Assembly (NCBI GenBank): GCA_026393275.1
Contig: JAPLAM010000078.1
Coordinates: forward strand, 1-64,000
Direction: 5' to 3'
DNA length: 64,000 bases
DNA from: Arthrobacter sp.
Lineage (GTDB): Bacteria > Actinomycetota > Actinomycetes > Actinomycetales > Micrococcaceae
A model generated the notes under the pieces. It was given only the letters and a program-made list of their open reading frames with translations, did no database searches and was not told the origin of the DNA. Positions 16,998 through 24,347 of this stretch are shown here, in pieces. The position numbers and the translations under genes were made by a program. Numbering within the stretch: position 1 is the first letter of the stretch; every line of letters begins with the position of its first letter.

Positions 16998-17047
16998 GTA
17001 ATTTACCGATGAAATAAGCGCTATGCTTTAGGTGTTTTACAAGTAAA
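16998..17047 (+). promoter_or_regulatory. Promoter and MarR-type operators of the MFS/dehydrogenase operon
   Basis: GTAATTTAC lies at 16998-17006. A TATGCT -10-like box lies at 17022-17027. The palindrome TTTAC-AA-GTAAA lies at 17036-17047, just downstream. The combination recurs upstream of the SDR gene at 20.36 kb, which supports one regulator acting on both. No -35 box is obvious. Confidence 0.55.
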
Positions 17048-17110
17048 GAAGTTTCGGCCTTCGCGGGCATCCCTCCCAGGCCACCGACAAGAATCGAAGG
17101 CGTCTGTGAA

Positions 17111-18409
17111 ATGACTGCTCCAACCACCTCACCGGCCGCCCCTTCCCAGGGCCGAGCGGCAGACAAGCCTCCCGTCAGCCTGTGGCGAGGGCGCATCGGG
17201 CTGATCGTCGGCATCGTGCTGCTGGGCATCACCCTGCGTTACGCGATTACCGGCATGTCACCGCTGCTGACCACCCTCCGCTCCGAGATGGGCATCGGCG
17301 TTGCCGGTGCCAGCTTCCTGGGAATGCTGCCCACCCTCAGCTTCGGAATCGCAGGTTTCCTGGCGCCTGTGCTGATCCGCCGCTGGAGCCCGGAGCTGAC
17401 CGCCGCTCTCGCGATGCTCCTGGCCGCGGCCGGAACCGCCGGGCGTGCCATGACCGACAATGCTCCGCTGTTCTTTGCCCTCAGTGCTATCGCCCTGTTC
17501 GGCATGGGTTTCGGCAACGTCGTAGGCGCACCCCTGGTCAAGAAGTACTTCCCTGACCGCCAGGCGTCGATGCTGACCGTCTTCGCGCTGCTGATGCAGG
17601 CCGGTGCCAGCCTGCCCGCGATGACGGCGGTCCCGATCGCCGATGCCGCCGGCTGGCGGATCTCGATCGCTTCCTGGTCGATCCTGTCGCTGCTCGCGGC
17701 CCTGCCATGGATCGTGCAGCTGGTCAAGACGGGCAAGAAGAAGTCCGCCACATCCGTTACTCCCGGGTACGCTGCAGGCGCAACCGGAGTGAAGCTGGGC
17801 ATCGGCCAGCTCATCAAGAGCCCCATCGCCGTCGGCACGGCCCTGTTCTACGCCATGGCGTCGCTGAACACCTACGGCATGCTTGCCTGGATGCCTACCA
17901 TCTTCCAGTCCGGCGGCATGGATCAGGCCGCCGCTGCCGCCGCCTTCTCGGTGTTCACCTTCCTGACCCTGCCAATGGCGCTCATCACCCCGATCCTCGC
18001 AACCAAGCTGAAGAACGTCACGCCGGTCGCGATCGCCCTCGCCCTGGTGTTCCCCGTCGGCTACATCGGCATCATCACCGCCCCTGACCTGGCCCTGGTC
18101 TGGTCCTTCATCATGGGCATCGGCGGTGGCGCTTTCCCGCTGGCCATCACGATGTTCAACAAGCGCACCCGGACCGCACAAGGCTCTGCCGCCATTGCCG
18201 GCTTCGCCATGGGCGTCGGCTACCTGTTCGGAACCCTCGGCCCCCTGCTGGGCGGCGCGCTCTTCTCGGCGACAGGCAGCTGGACCGCAGCACTCATTGT
18301 CTTCGCGGTCACCAGCATCCTTGCCGTCATCGGCGGCGTACTGATGACCCGGGGCACCAAATCCCTGGAAGACAACTTCACCCCTCATGATGCAAAGGAA
18401 GAAAACTAA
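17111..18409 (+). CDS. MFS transporter, CynX/NimT-like (1)
   Basis: A 432-residue, 12-helix permease with the cyanate-permease-like N-terminus (LGITLRYAITGMSPLLTTLR) and the loop GNVVGAPLVKKYFPDRQASM. It is closely paralogous to the transporter at 21.2 kb, with long identical blocks such as FALLMQAGA and GFAMGVGYLFGTLGPLLGG. It is the first gene of an operon with the 3-hydroxyacyl-CoA-dehydrogenase-like gene, whose ATG follows its stop by one base. It is probably a proton-coupled uptake carrier for an organic anion; the substrate is not readable. Confidence 0.85.
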   Translation: MTAPTTSPAAPSQGRAADKPPVSLWRGRIGLIVGIVLLGITLRYAITGMSPLLTTLRSEMGIGVAGASFLGMLPTLSFGIAGFLAPVLIRRWSPELTAALAMLLAAAGTAGRAMTDNAPLFFALSAIALFGMGFGNVVGAPLVKKYFPDRQASMLTVFALLMQAGASLPAMTAVPIADAAGWRISIASWSILSLLAALPWIVQLVKTGKKKSATSVTPGYAAGATGVKLGIGQLIKSPIAVGTALFYAMASLNTYGMLAWMPTIFQSGGMDQAAAAAAFSVFTFLTLPMALITPILATKLKNVTPVAIALALVFPVGYIGIITAPDLALVWSFIMGIGGGAFPLAITMFNKRTRTAQGSAAIAGFAMGVGYLFGTLGPLLGGALFSATGSWTAALIVFAVTSILAVIGGVLMTRGTKSLEDNFTPHDAKEEN

Positions 18410-18410
18410 C

Positions 18411-19358
18411 ATGACTGAGCTCCGATCAAATCAGAAGATCGCCGTCGTCGGCACCGGTGTCATTGGTGCCAGCTGGGCGGCCTATTACCTGGCCCAGGGC
18501 TTCACCGTTGCGGCATCCGATCCCGCTGAAGGTGCCGAAGGCCGGCTGCGCGAATGGGTTGACGGCTTCTGGCCCGCCCTGGAGACGCTCGGGCTCGCCG
18601 ATGGCGCATCCCGGAACAACCTGAGCTTCAGCACCGATGTAGCCGATGCCACAGCGGGCGCCGTGTTCATCCAGGAAAACGGACCCGAACGACTTGAGAT
18701 CAAACGCGCCATCCTCGCCGGGATCGAAGCCGCGGCCCCGGCCGACGCCATCATCGCAACGTCCTCGTCAGGGCTGCTGATCAGCGAAGCACAGGCCGGC
18801 GCCAAACACCCCGAACGGATCGTGCTCGGCCACCCGTTCAACCCGCCACACCTGATCCCGCTGGTCGAGGTCCTGGGAGGCACCCAGACGAGCGAAGAAA
18901 ACGTGCAGAAGGCGCTCGACTTTTACACCAGCGTTGGCAAGCGCCCCATCCGGATCAACAAGGAAGTCAAGGGACATGTGGCCAACCGCCTGCAGGTAGC
19001 CCTCTGGCGCGAGGCTTTCTCGCTCGTCGAAAACGGGGTCGTATCGGTCGCCGACATCGACACCGCGATTTCGCAGGGACCGGGACTCCGCTGGGCCTTG
19101 CTGGGTCCGTTCCTGAACCTGCACGCTTCCGGCGGCGAGGGCGGCATCACACACGTTCTTGAGCACCTCGGGCCCGCCCAGCGCGAATGGGCCCGCGACC
19201 TGGGCGATTACCCGGAAACCGACGACTACATCGGACTCATGGCCGCCGGTGTAGACGAGGAACTGCAGGGGTACGACTTCGCCGAAACCCTCCGCACCCG
19301 CGACCGGCTCCTCATCGACCTGATCGGAGCCAAGAAGCAGGCACCTCAACTGCCATAG
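18411..19358 (+). CDS. 3-hydroxyacyl-CoA dehydrogenase family (carnitine-dehydrogenase-like) oxidoreductase
   Basis: A 315-residue protein from ATG 18411. The N-terminal Rossmann motif VVGTGVIGASWA is followed by the catalytic-region signature VLGHPFNPPHLIPLVEVLGG and by VKGHVANRLQVALWREAFSL at the start of the helical domain. Single-domain members of this length include L-carnitine dehydrogenase and gulonate dehydrogenase (lambda-crystallin) rather than fatty-acid FadB. It should oxidise a beta-hydroxy acid, CoA-bound or free, to the beta-keto form with NAD. Beta-keto products fit the acetoacetyl-CoA synthetase and carboxylase genes nearby. Confidence 0.85.
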   Translation: MTELRSNQKIAVVGTGVIGASWAAYYLAQGFTVAASDPAEGAEGRLREWVDGFWPALETLGLADGASRNNLSFSTDVADATAGAVFIQENGPERLEIKRAILAGIEAAAPADAIIATSSSGLLISEAQAGAKHPERIVLGHPFNPPHLIPLVEVLGGTQTSEENVQKALDFYTSVGKRPIRINKEVKGHVANRLQVALWREAFSLVENGVVSVADIDTAISQGPGLRWALLGPFLNLHASGGEGGITHVLEHLGPAQREWARDLGDYPETDDYIGLMAAGVDEELQGYDFAETLRTRDRLLIDLIGAKKQAPQLP

Positions 19359-19364
19359 CCAACC

Positions 19365-19408
19365 AAACCCAGGACGGCCGGCAATCGCCGGCCGCCCTGG
19401 GTTTTCCC
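19365..19408 (+). terminator. Intrinsic terminator
   Basis: A long hairpin pairs AAACCCAGG and CGGCCGGC with GCCGGCCG and CCTGGGTTT (one A/C mismatch, loop AATC), followed by TTTCCC. It is placed seven bases after the dehydrogenase stop and ends the MFS/dehydrogenase operon. Confidence 0.85.
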
Positions 19409-19961
19409 TTCCCGACTGGCGGGGGACGACACAGCAATACACACTTCAAACCGTGAAATCCCCAGCATTCGACGCAAACCGCCCCGACCGATGTCCCCCG
19501 GTCCAGGTAAGACTCCGTGACTCCGGCGATCCGTACGGACGAGGCGCCGGCGCCGTTGGCGATGACCATCCCGCGGACGGTCAGCGTGCCGACAGGCCCT
19601 TCCAGGTCCACGGTGGCCAGGCCCTTCGCCATCGACGGAGATGTCGGCTCCGATGTCGACGGAGCCTGTTTCCAGTGGGCTTCACGCTCAGGCGATGGCC
19701 GCGAGGGGTATCAGGACGGCCTTGACCAGGCTTTCGCCGATGCCTCCGGACCCGGCTTTGTTGATGCCTTGACCTGCCACTACCGGAGCCCGTCGCCGTT
19801 CTTCCGCCGGGTTTGTCGCTTTCTGGGTGATGTCGCTCGCACCCGGTGTTCTGCTGACGGCTGCGGGGATCGTTGCCCACAAGAGGTCGTCGCGCACGTA
19901 AATTTCCGGTGGGCTTGAAGAGCTATGGTCGCCGCTGACTTCGCGGCGGCCGACGGCCCGA
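19409..19961. other. Stretch without an intact gene, probable debris
   Basis: Minus-strand frames give protein-like pieces in different registers (INKAGSGGIGESLVKAVLIP near 19700-19770, then TVDLEGPVGTLTVRGMVI near 19560-19620). This could be one degraded gene with a frameshift. I cannot assign a family, and no start or ribosome site is convincing. Confidence 0.3.
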
Positions 19962-20234
19962 TTAGCTATTTTCCTCCGGACGGGGTCGCCACCAAGGGTT
20001 ACGAACCTCAATCTCGGGGTGATGCTCCGTGAAATACTCGGCCGTCCGACGCCCCCGTCCCGCGATGAAGTGGAGCGTGGCATCCCTGTACGTCACGTAG
20101 TCATCTTTTGTGGCCGGTGTCCCGGGAACCTCGAATTTGCCGAAGGTCAGGTAGAACCGATCGGCTTTGTAGTCAGGCGTCACCAGGTCTTGAAAGTGGA
20201 AGAAATCCACGAACTCCGACACGCCGCCGGACAT
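19962..20234 (-). CDS. Small hypothetical protein or gene fragment
   Basis: A 90-codon frame with a coherent composition (YKADRFYLTFGKFEVPGTPA, then LHFIAGRGRRTAEYFTEHHP). An in-frame stop lies 30 bases upstream of the ATG, and a GGAGGT lies about 20 bases upstream, too far for normal initiation. The protein has no recognisable family. It may be the tail of a longer ancestral gene, as the neighbouring DNA also looks degraded. Confidence 0.35.
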   Translation of the reverse strand: MSGGVSEFVDFFHFQDLVTPDYKADRFYLTFGKFEVPGTPATKDDYVTYRDATLHFIAGRGRRTAEYFTEHHPEIEVRNPWWRPRPEENS

Positions 20235-20341
20235 GCTGCGCAGGCCGCCGTGACCTCCCTAGAAGCGCCCCACGGTGGTGCGCCACCGGCAGGCGGGGCC
20301 TCCGCCCAACAGTCCATTACGGTGATCGAAATCATAGATAG

Positions 20342-20378
20342 TTCGCTAGCGAAATAGGTATATGCTTTTACATGTAAA
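20342..20378 (+). promoter_or_regulatory. Composite regulatory region: IclR-like and MarR-like palindromes
   Basis: TTCGCTAGCGAA (20342-20353) is a perfect 12-base palindrome. It matches the ATTTCGCT-A-AGCGAAAT palindrome of the IclR intergenic region at 31.48 kb except for one central base. A TATGCT -10-like box (20361-20366) follows, overlapping the second palindrome TTTAC-AT-GTAAA (20367-20378) shared with the MarR-linked operons. The SDR/MFS/MarR operon thus appears to answer to both regulators. Confidence 0.6.
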
Positions 20379-20440
20379 GGAAACCCCGCCCTGACAGCCC
20401 TTGATTCGCTGCCCCGGCGCATCGACTAAGGAAAACCGCC

Positions 20441-21202
20441 ATGACGCAACGCGTCCTCATCACCGCAGGAGCCAACGGAATCGGCCTGGCCATCGCCCGT
20501 GCCTTCGCTGCCAATGGCGCCCGAGTCCACATCGCAGACATCAATGCCGAAGCGGTCAGCGCCGTCACCGGCAGCGACGCCAACATCACCGGCTCAGTCA
20601 CCGATGTCAGTAATCCCGACGCCGTGGCAGCCCTCTTCGAGGATGTCCAGAGCGAACTCGGGGGACTCGACGTCCTGATCAACAACGCCGGCATCGCCGG
20701 CCCGACGGCCCCTGTCGCCGAGTACGACGCTGCCGCCTTCGCAGCGGTCATCGGCGTCAACCTGCAGGGCACCTTCAACGTCACCCAGCGGGCTATCCCG
20801 CTGCTGAAGGAATCCGACGCCGCCTCGATCGTCACGATGTCCTCGCTGGCCGGACGCTTCGGCTACCCAAACCGCGTGGGCTACTCCACCACCAAATGGG
20901 GCCTCGTCGGCTTCGCGAAAACCCTGGCCATGGAACTGGGCCCGTTCGGCATCACCTCGAACACGATCCATCCCGGCGCCGTGGACGGCCCGCGCATCAT
21001 GAGCGTCTTCGAAGGCCGCGCCTCCGTCTCCGGCCGCACGGTCCAGGAGGAAATAGACTCCGCCATGGCCAATCAGTCCGTCAAGAAGTTCATCAATCCC
21101 GAGGACATCGCCGCGCTGGTCCTGTTCCTGGCCGGCCCGCACGCCCGCACCATCTCCGGCCAGATGTTCCCCATCGACGCCGATTCCAAAGCCGCCGTCT
21201 GA
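20441..21202 (+). CDS. SDR-family oxidoreductase
   Basis: A 253-residue classical SDR with TAGANGIG at the cofactor site, INNAG, Ser in TMSSLAG and the active-site YSTTK. It is the first gene of an operon; its TGA overlaps the ATG of the MFS gene. It likely oxidises a secondary alcohol or reduces a ketone with NAD(H). If the IclR palindrome upstream is real, it is co-regulated with the carboxylase cluster, and secondary alcohol to ketone would be a sensible first step for that pathway. Confidence 0.9.
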   Translation: MTQRVLITAGANGIGLAIARAFAANGARVHIADINAEAVSAVTGSDANITGSVTDVSNPDAVAALFEDVQSELGGLDVLINNAGIAGPTAPVAEYDAAAFAAVIGVNLQGTFNVTQRAIPLLKESDAASIVTMSSLAGRFGYPNRVGYSTTKWGLVGFAKTLAMELGPFGITSNTIHPGAVDGPRIMSVFEGRASVSGRTVQEEIDSAMANQSVKKFINPEDIAALVLFLAGPHARTISGQMFPIDADSKAAV

Positions 21203-22521
21203 TGACCGCCGAAACCATGGCCCCGCAGGCAACCTCAACCATCGCGGCTACCGGCAGCAGCGCTGCCGCACCCGGTATCGGGGGCCTCTGGCGCGGGCGC
21301 GTGATACTCATCCTGGGCATCGTGCTAATGGGGATCACCTTGCGGCACGCCGTCACCGGCCTGTCCCCGCTGCTGCCGGTCGTGCGGGAACAGCTGGGCA
21401 TCGGAGTCAGCGGCGCGAGCCTGCTGGGCATGCTGCCGACCCTGAGCTTCGGCGTCGCCGGCTTCCTGGCGCCCGTGCTGATCCGCCGCCGCGGTCCCGA
21501 GGTGACTGCGGCCGCCGCCATGCTGCTAGCCGCCGCCGGCACGTTCGGCAGGTCCCTGACCGACAGCGTCCCGTTGTTCTTCGTGCTCAGTGTGGTGGCC
21601 CTGTTCGGCATGGGTTTCGGCAACGTCGTCGGGGCGCCGCTGGTCAAGAAGTACTTCCCGGACCGCCAGGCCGCCATGCTGACCACGTTCGCCCTGCTGA
21701 TGCAGGCCGGCGCGACCCTGCCAGCCATGACCGCTGTACCGTTGAACAACGCCGCCGGTTGGCGGGTGTCCATCGCATCCTGGTCCGTGCTTTCACTGGC
21801 CGCCGCGCTGCCCTGGCTCATCCAACTGATCCGCATGCGCCGGGCGGGTTCCACCGCGGGCGCCCCGGGGACCGTGGCCGCCACTGCCGGCGCTTCCGGC
21901 CCGCGGCTCGGCCTGGCCCAGCTGGTCACCAGCCGGATCGCGGTCGGTACCGCCTTGTTCTACGCGATGGCGTCGCTGAACACCTACGGTATGCTCGCGT
22001 GGCTGCCGACCATCTTCAAGGGCTACGGCATGGATCTTAACGCCGCCGGCGCGGCATTCTCCGTCTTCACCTTCATGACACTGCCGATGGCCTTCATCGT
22101 CCCGCTCCTGGCCACGAAGATTAAGCGCGTCTTCCCGCTCGCGGCAGTCCTCGCCCTCGTCTACCCGGTGGGCTATGTCGGATTGATCCTCAACCCGGGG
22201 AACCCCATGCTATGGGCGTTCATCATGGGCCTGGGCGGCGGCGCGTTCCCGCTGGCCATCACGATGTTCAACCGCCGCACCCGCACCGCCGCTGGCTCCG
22301 CTGCCCTGGCTGGATTCGCCATGGGCGTCGGTTACCTCTTCGGAACACTCGGGCCGCTGCTGGGCGGGACCATGTTTGCGGCGACCGGTGGCTGGACCGC
22401 GGCCCTGATCATCTTCGCCCTCACGGGTTTGGTCATGCTGGCCGGTGGGTGGATGATGACTCCGCGCAACCATTTCCTGGAAGACAAATTCGCGCCCGCA
22501 ACATCGGCCGAGCTGAAATAG
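21202..22521 (+). CDS. MFS transporter, CynX/NimT-like (2)
   Basis: A 439-residue, 12-helix permease whose ATG overlaps the SDR stop (TGATG). It is a close paralog of the transporter at 17.1 kb, sharing MGITLRHAVTGLSPLL, GNVVGAPLVKKYFPDRQA and GMLAWLPTIFKGYGMD. The duplicated MFS/dehydrogenase/MarR modules suggest two related substrates or a recent duplication. The substrate is unknown. Confidence 0.85.
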   Translation: MTAETMAPQATSTIAATGSSAAAPGIGGLWRGRVILILGIVLMGITLRHAVTGLSPLLPVVREQLGIGVSGASLLGMLPTLSFGVAGFLAPVLIRRRGPEVTAAAAMLLAAAGTFGRSLTDSVPLFFVLSVVALFGMGFGNVVGAPLVKKYFPDRQAAMLTTFALLMQAGATLPAMTAVPLNNAAGWRVSIASWSVLSLAAALPWLIQLIRMRRAGSTAGAPGTVAATAGASGPRLGLAQLVTSRIAVGTALFYAMASLNTYGMLAWLPTIFKGYGMDLNAAGAAFSVFTFMTLPMAFIVPLLATKIKRVFPLAAVLALVYPVGYVGLILNPGNPMLWAFIMGLGGGAFPLAITMFNRRTRTAAGSAALAGFAMGVGYLFGTLGPLLGGTMFAATGGWTAALIIFALTGLVMLAGGWMMTPRNHFLEDKFAPATSAELK

Positions 22522-22619
22522 AAGACCGGCCCGGGACAAAGGCCCACCCGGAAGTCCGACGGCGCCTACGCCGTCGAACGGGCACATTCCGACGGCCAGA
22601 AGTCGAACGAGGGAGAAAA

Positions 22620-23144
22620 ATGATGGCACCCGACGGTTACGTCGACGGCGGTCACGGCGACTACATCGACAGGGTCCAGGACCAGTGGCACGGTATCTTT
22701 CCTGATGTCAGCAGTGGACCGGCGGGGATCATCGGTCGGGTCCGCCGGCTCGCCCAGCTCATCCAGCTTCAAAGCGACAGCGTCCTGCTGAGCTGCGGCA
22801 TCAGCCGGGCGGAGTTCGATATCCTCGCTTTGCTGACCCGGACGGGCCGGCCCATGACGCCGTCGGAATTTGCTTCCGATCTCCTCACCTCTCCGGCGGG
22901 CACCACCAAGAGGATCAACAAACTGGTCGACGCCAGGCTGGTGACCCGGGAAAGCAACCCGCAGGACGGTCGCGGGGCTTTGATTCGTTTGACGCCGAAG
23001 GGCCAGGAAACCATCCTTCCTGTGCTCCGCTCTGTCTCCGACTTTGAAGCAAAGCTCACCGGCTTCATGTCGCCAGGGGACCGGAACGACCTGACCACGT
23101 TGCTCCGCAGCCTCTTGACTCACGTCGAAGCAGCGCAGCGGTAG
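22620..23144 (+). CDS. MarR-family transcriptional regulator (2)
   Basis: A 174-residue protein starting at ATG 22620 (or 22623) behind GAGGGAG. The winged-helix region (ISRAEFDILALLTRTGRPMT, then SPAGTTKRINKLVDARLVTR, then PQDGRGALIRLTPKGQE) aligns with the first MarR protein. It is the third gene in its operon, 98 bases after the transporter, so it may autoregulate through TTTAC-AT-GTAAA at 20367. It is followed by a strong bidirectional terminator. Confidence 0.88.
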   Translation: MMAPDGYVDGGHGDYIDRVQDQWHGIFPDVSSGPAGIIGRVRRLAQLIQLQSDSVLLSCGISRAEFDILALLTRTGRPMTPSEFASDLLTSPAGTTKRINKLVDARLVTRESNPQDGRGALIRLTPKGQETILPVLRSVSDFEAKLTGFMSPGDRNDLTTLLRSLLTHVEAAQR

Positions 23145-23186
23145 GCCTAATAGATGCGGCCGGCGATCCCGTCAGGCCCTGAACAT

Positions 23187-23227
23187 AAGCCGGCCCGGCC
23201 ATCCTGCGGATGGCCGGGCCGGCTTTT
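23187..23227. terminator. Bidirectional intrinsic terminator between convergent operons
   Basis: A perfect 16-base-pair stem (AAGCCGGCCCGGCCAT with its complement) around a CCTGCGG loop has a TTTT tail on the plus side and AA-rich flanks for the minus side. It separates the MarR(2) operon from the carboxylase operon. Confidence 0.88.
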
Positions 23228-23251
23228 GCCGGCTAAGAGCGGCGAAAACGT

Positions 23252-24343
23252 TTAGTGCTGGTGTGAGGCGTCGTGCGCGTGGGCAGGAACGGCCGTCGTC
23301 CCGGAGATGCTGCCCGTGATCCAGGACATCATGCCGGCACCGGCCTCGAAGGCAGGCTTCCGGACGGCATTGGACCACACGGTCTCCGGCCGGCACTGGA
23401 GCAGGATCAGGTTGCTTCCGGCGGGAAGTTCCTCGTCCACTGCGAACTCGATGTCCTGCGGCGACTGGTGCATTCGCTCCAGCTTCTTGCCGAGCGTAGC
23501 CAGGGCGACGACTTCGTCGTCCTGCAGGCACAGCACCTCCCGGCGGTCTGCCGGAACCTCGACCGGCCCGTCCCCGCGGCGATACTCGATGATCTTGTTT
23601 CCCAGTGTCCGGTCGGTGATGCCGAGGCCCACCTTGTCCACCACAAAGCGGTCCGGTGTCACCTCTCCGCCGACCACTGACAGGCCGAGGCCCCAGCTGG
23701 CTTCCATGACGATCTTGGAGCGGTCCCCGCTGGTGGGGCTGAGCGTGAACATCACGCCGGCGGCGCGGGCCCGCACCGTCTTCTGGATCACGACTGCCAT
23801 CTCGATGGCATGCGGGTCTATTTCCTTCTCGGCCAGATAGGAGAGGACCCGTCCGGCGAAGACGCTGACGTAGCAATTGTGCACGTACTCCAGGACGGCG
23901 TCGGCTCCGACGATGTCCACCCACGTCTCGAACTCCCCGGCAAAGCTGGCGCCCACGGAGTCTTCCGCCGTTGCACTGGAACGCACCGCAACCGCGATGT
24001 TGTCCACGCCGGTGTCGTCGCAGAGCTTGGCGTAGGCGGCACGGACCTCGTTCGCGATCTCTTCGGGAAGGGGCACTCCGGTGAACCGTTCGCTGATGGT
24101 GCGATCGGCGTCGTCGAACGCGGTCTGGTCGCGGTTGCTGCCCAGCTGGTCGAGCACGCCGCGGGTGAATTCCTGCAGGCCGTCAGTCTGGAGATAGCTG
24201 CGGTAGGCTGCCGCGGTAATGGCAAAGCCGGGCGCGACGGGCAGGCCGGCCGCGGTCATCTGGGCGAGCCCGGCGGCTTTGCCGCCGACCTCGCGGACAT
24301 CCTGGCAGCCGGGGTCGTTGAATTCTCGGATATACACGGTCAA
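23252..24343 (-). CDS. ATP-grasp (PPDK N-domain) protein, phenylphosphate-synthase PpsB-like
   Basis: A 363-residue stand-alone ATP-binding half of a PEP-synthase-type dikinase. It has VGGKAAGLAQMTAAGLPVAP at the N-terminus, the core AVRSSATAEDSVGASFAGEF, then VVIQKTVRARAAGVMFTLSP and LLQCRPETVWS at the end. The swivelling His domain is missing here but is encoded by the next gene upstream. Two-protein splitting at this point is the arrangement of phenylphosphate synthase (PpsA about 70 kDa, PpsB about 40 kDa). It should transfer the beta-phosphate of ATP to the partner His. It is the last gene of a six-gene operon. Confidence 0.85.
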   Translation of the reverse strand: MTVYIREFNDPGCQDVREVGGKAAGLAQMTAAGLPVAPGFAITAAAYRSYLQTDGLQEFTRGVLDQLGSNRDQTAFDDADRTISERFTGVPLPEEIANEVRAAYAKLCDDTGVDNIAVAVRSSATAEDSVGASFAGEFETWVDIVGADAVLEYVHNCYVSVFAGRVLSYLAEKEIDPHAIEMAVVIQKTVRARAAGVMFTLSPTSGDRSKIVMEASWGLGLSVVGGEVTPDRFVVDKVGLGITDRTLGNKIIEYRRGDGPVEVPADRREVLCLQDDEVVALATLGKKLERMHQSPQDIEFAVDEELPAGSNLILLQCRPETVWSNAVRKPAFEAGAGMMSWITGSISGTTAVPAHAHDASHQH

Positions 24344-24347
24344 ACTC

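Noticed and set aside
23252..24343. Complete PEP synthase gene together with the next gene
   Set aside because: The His domain and the ATP-grasp domain are on separate proteins and there is no PEP/pyruvate TIM barrel, so ordinary PEP synthase is unlikely.
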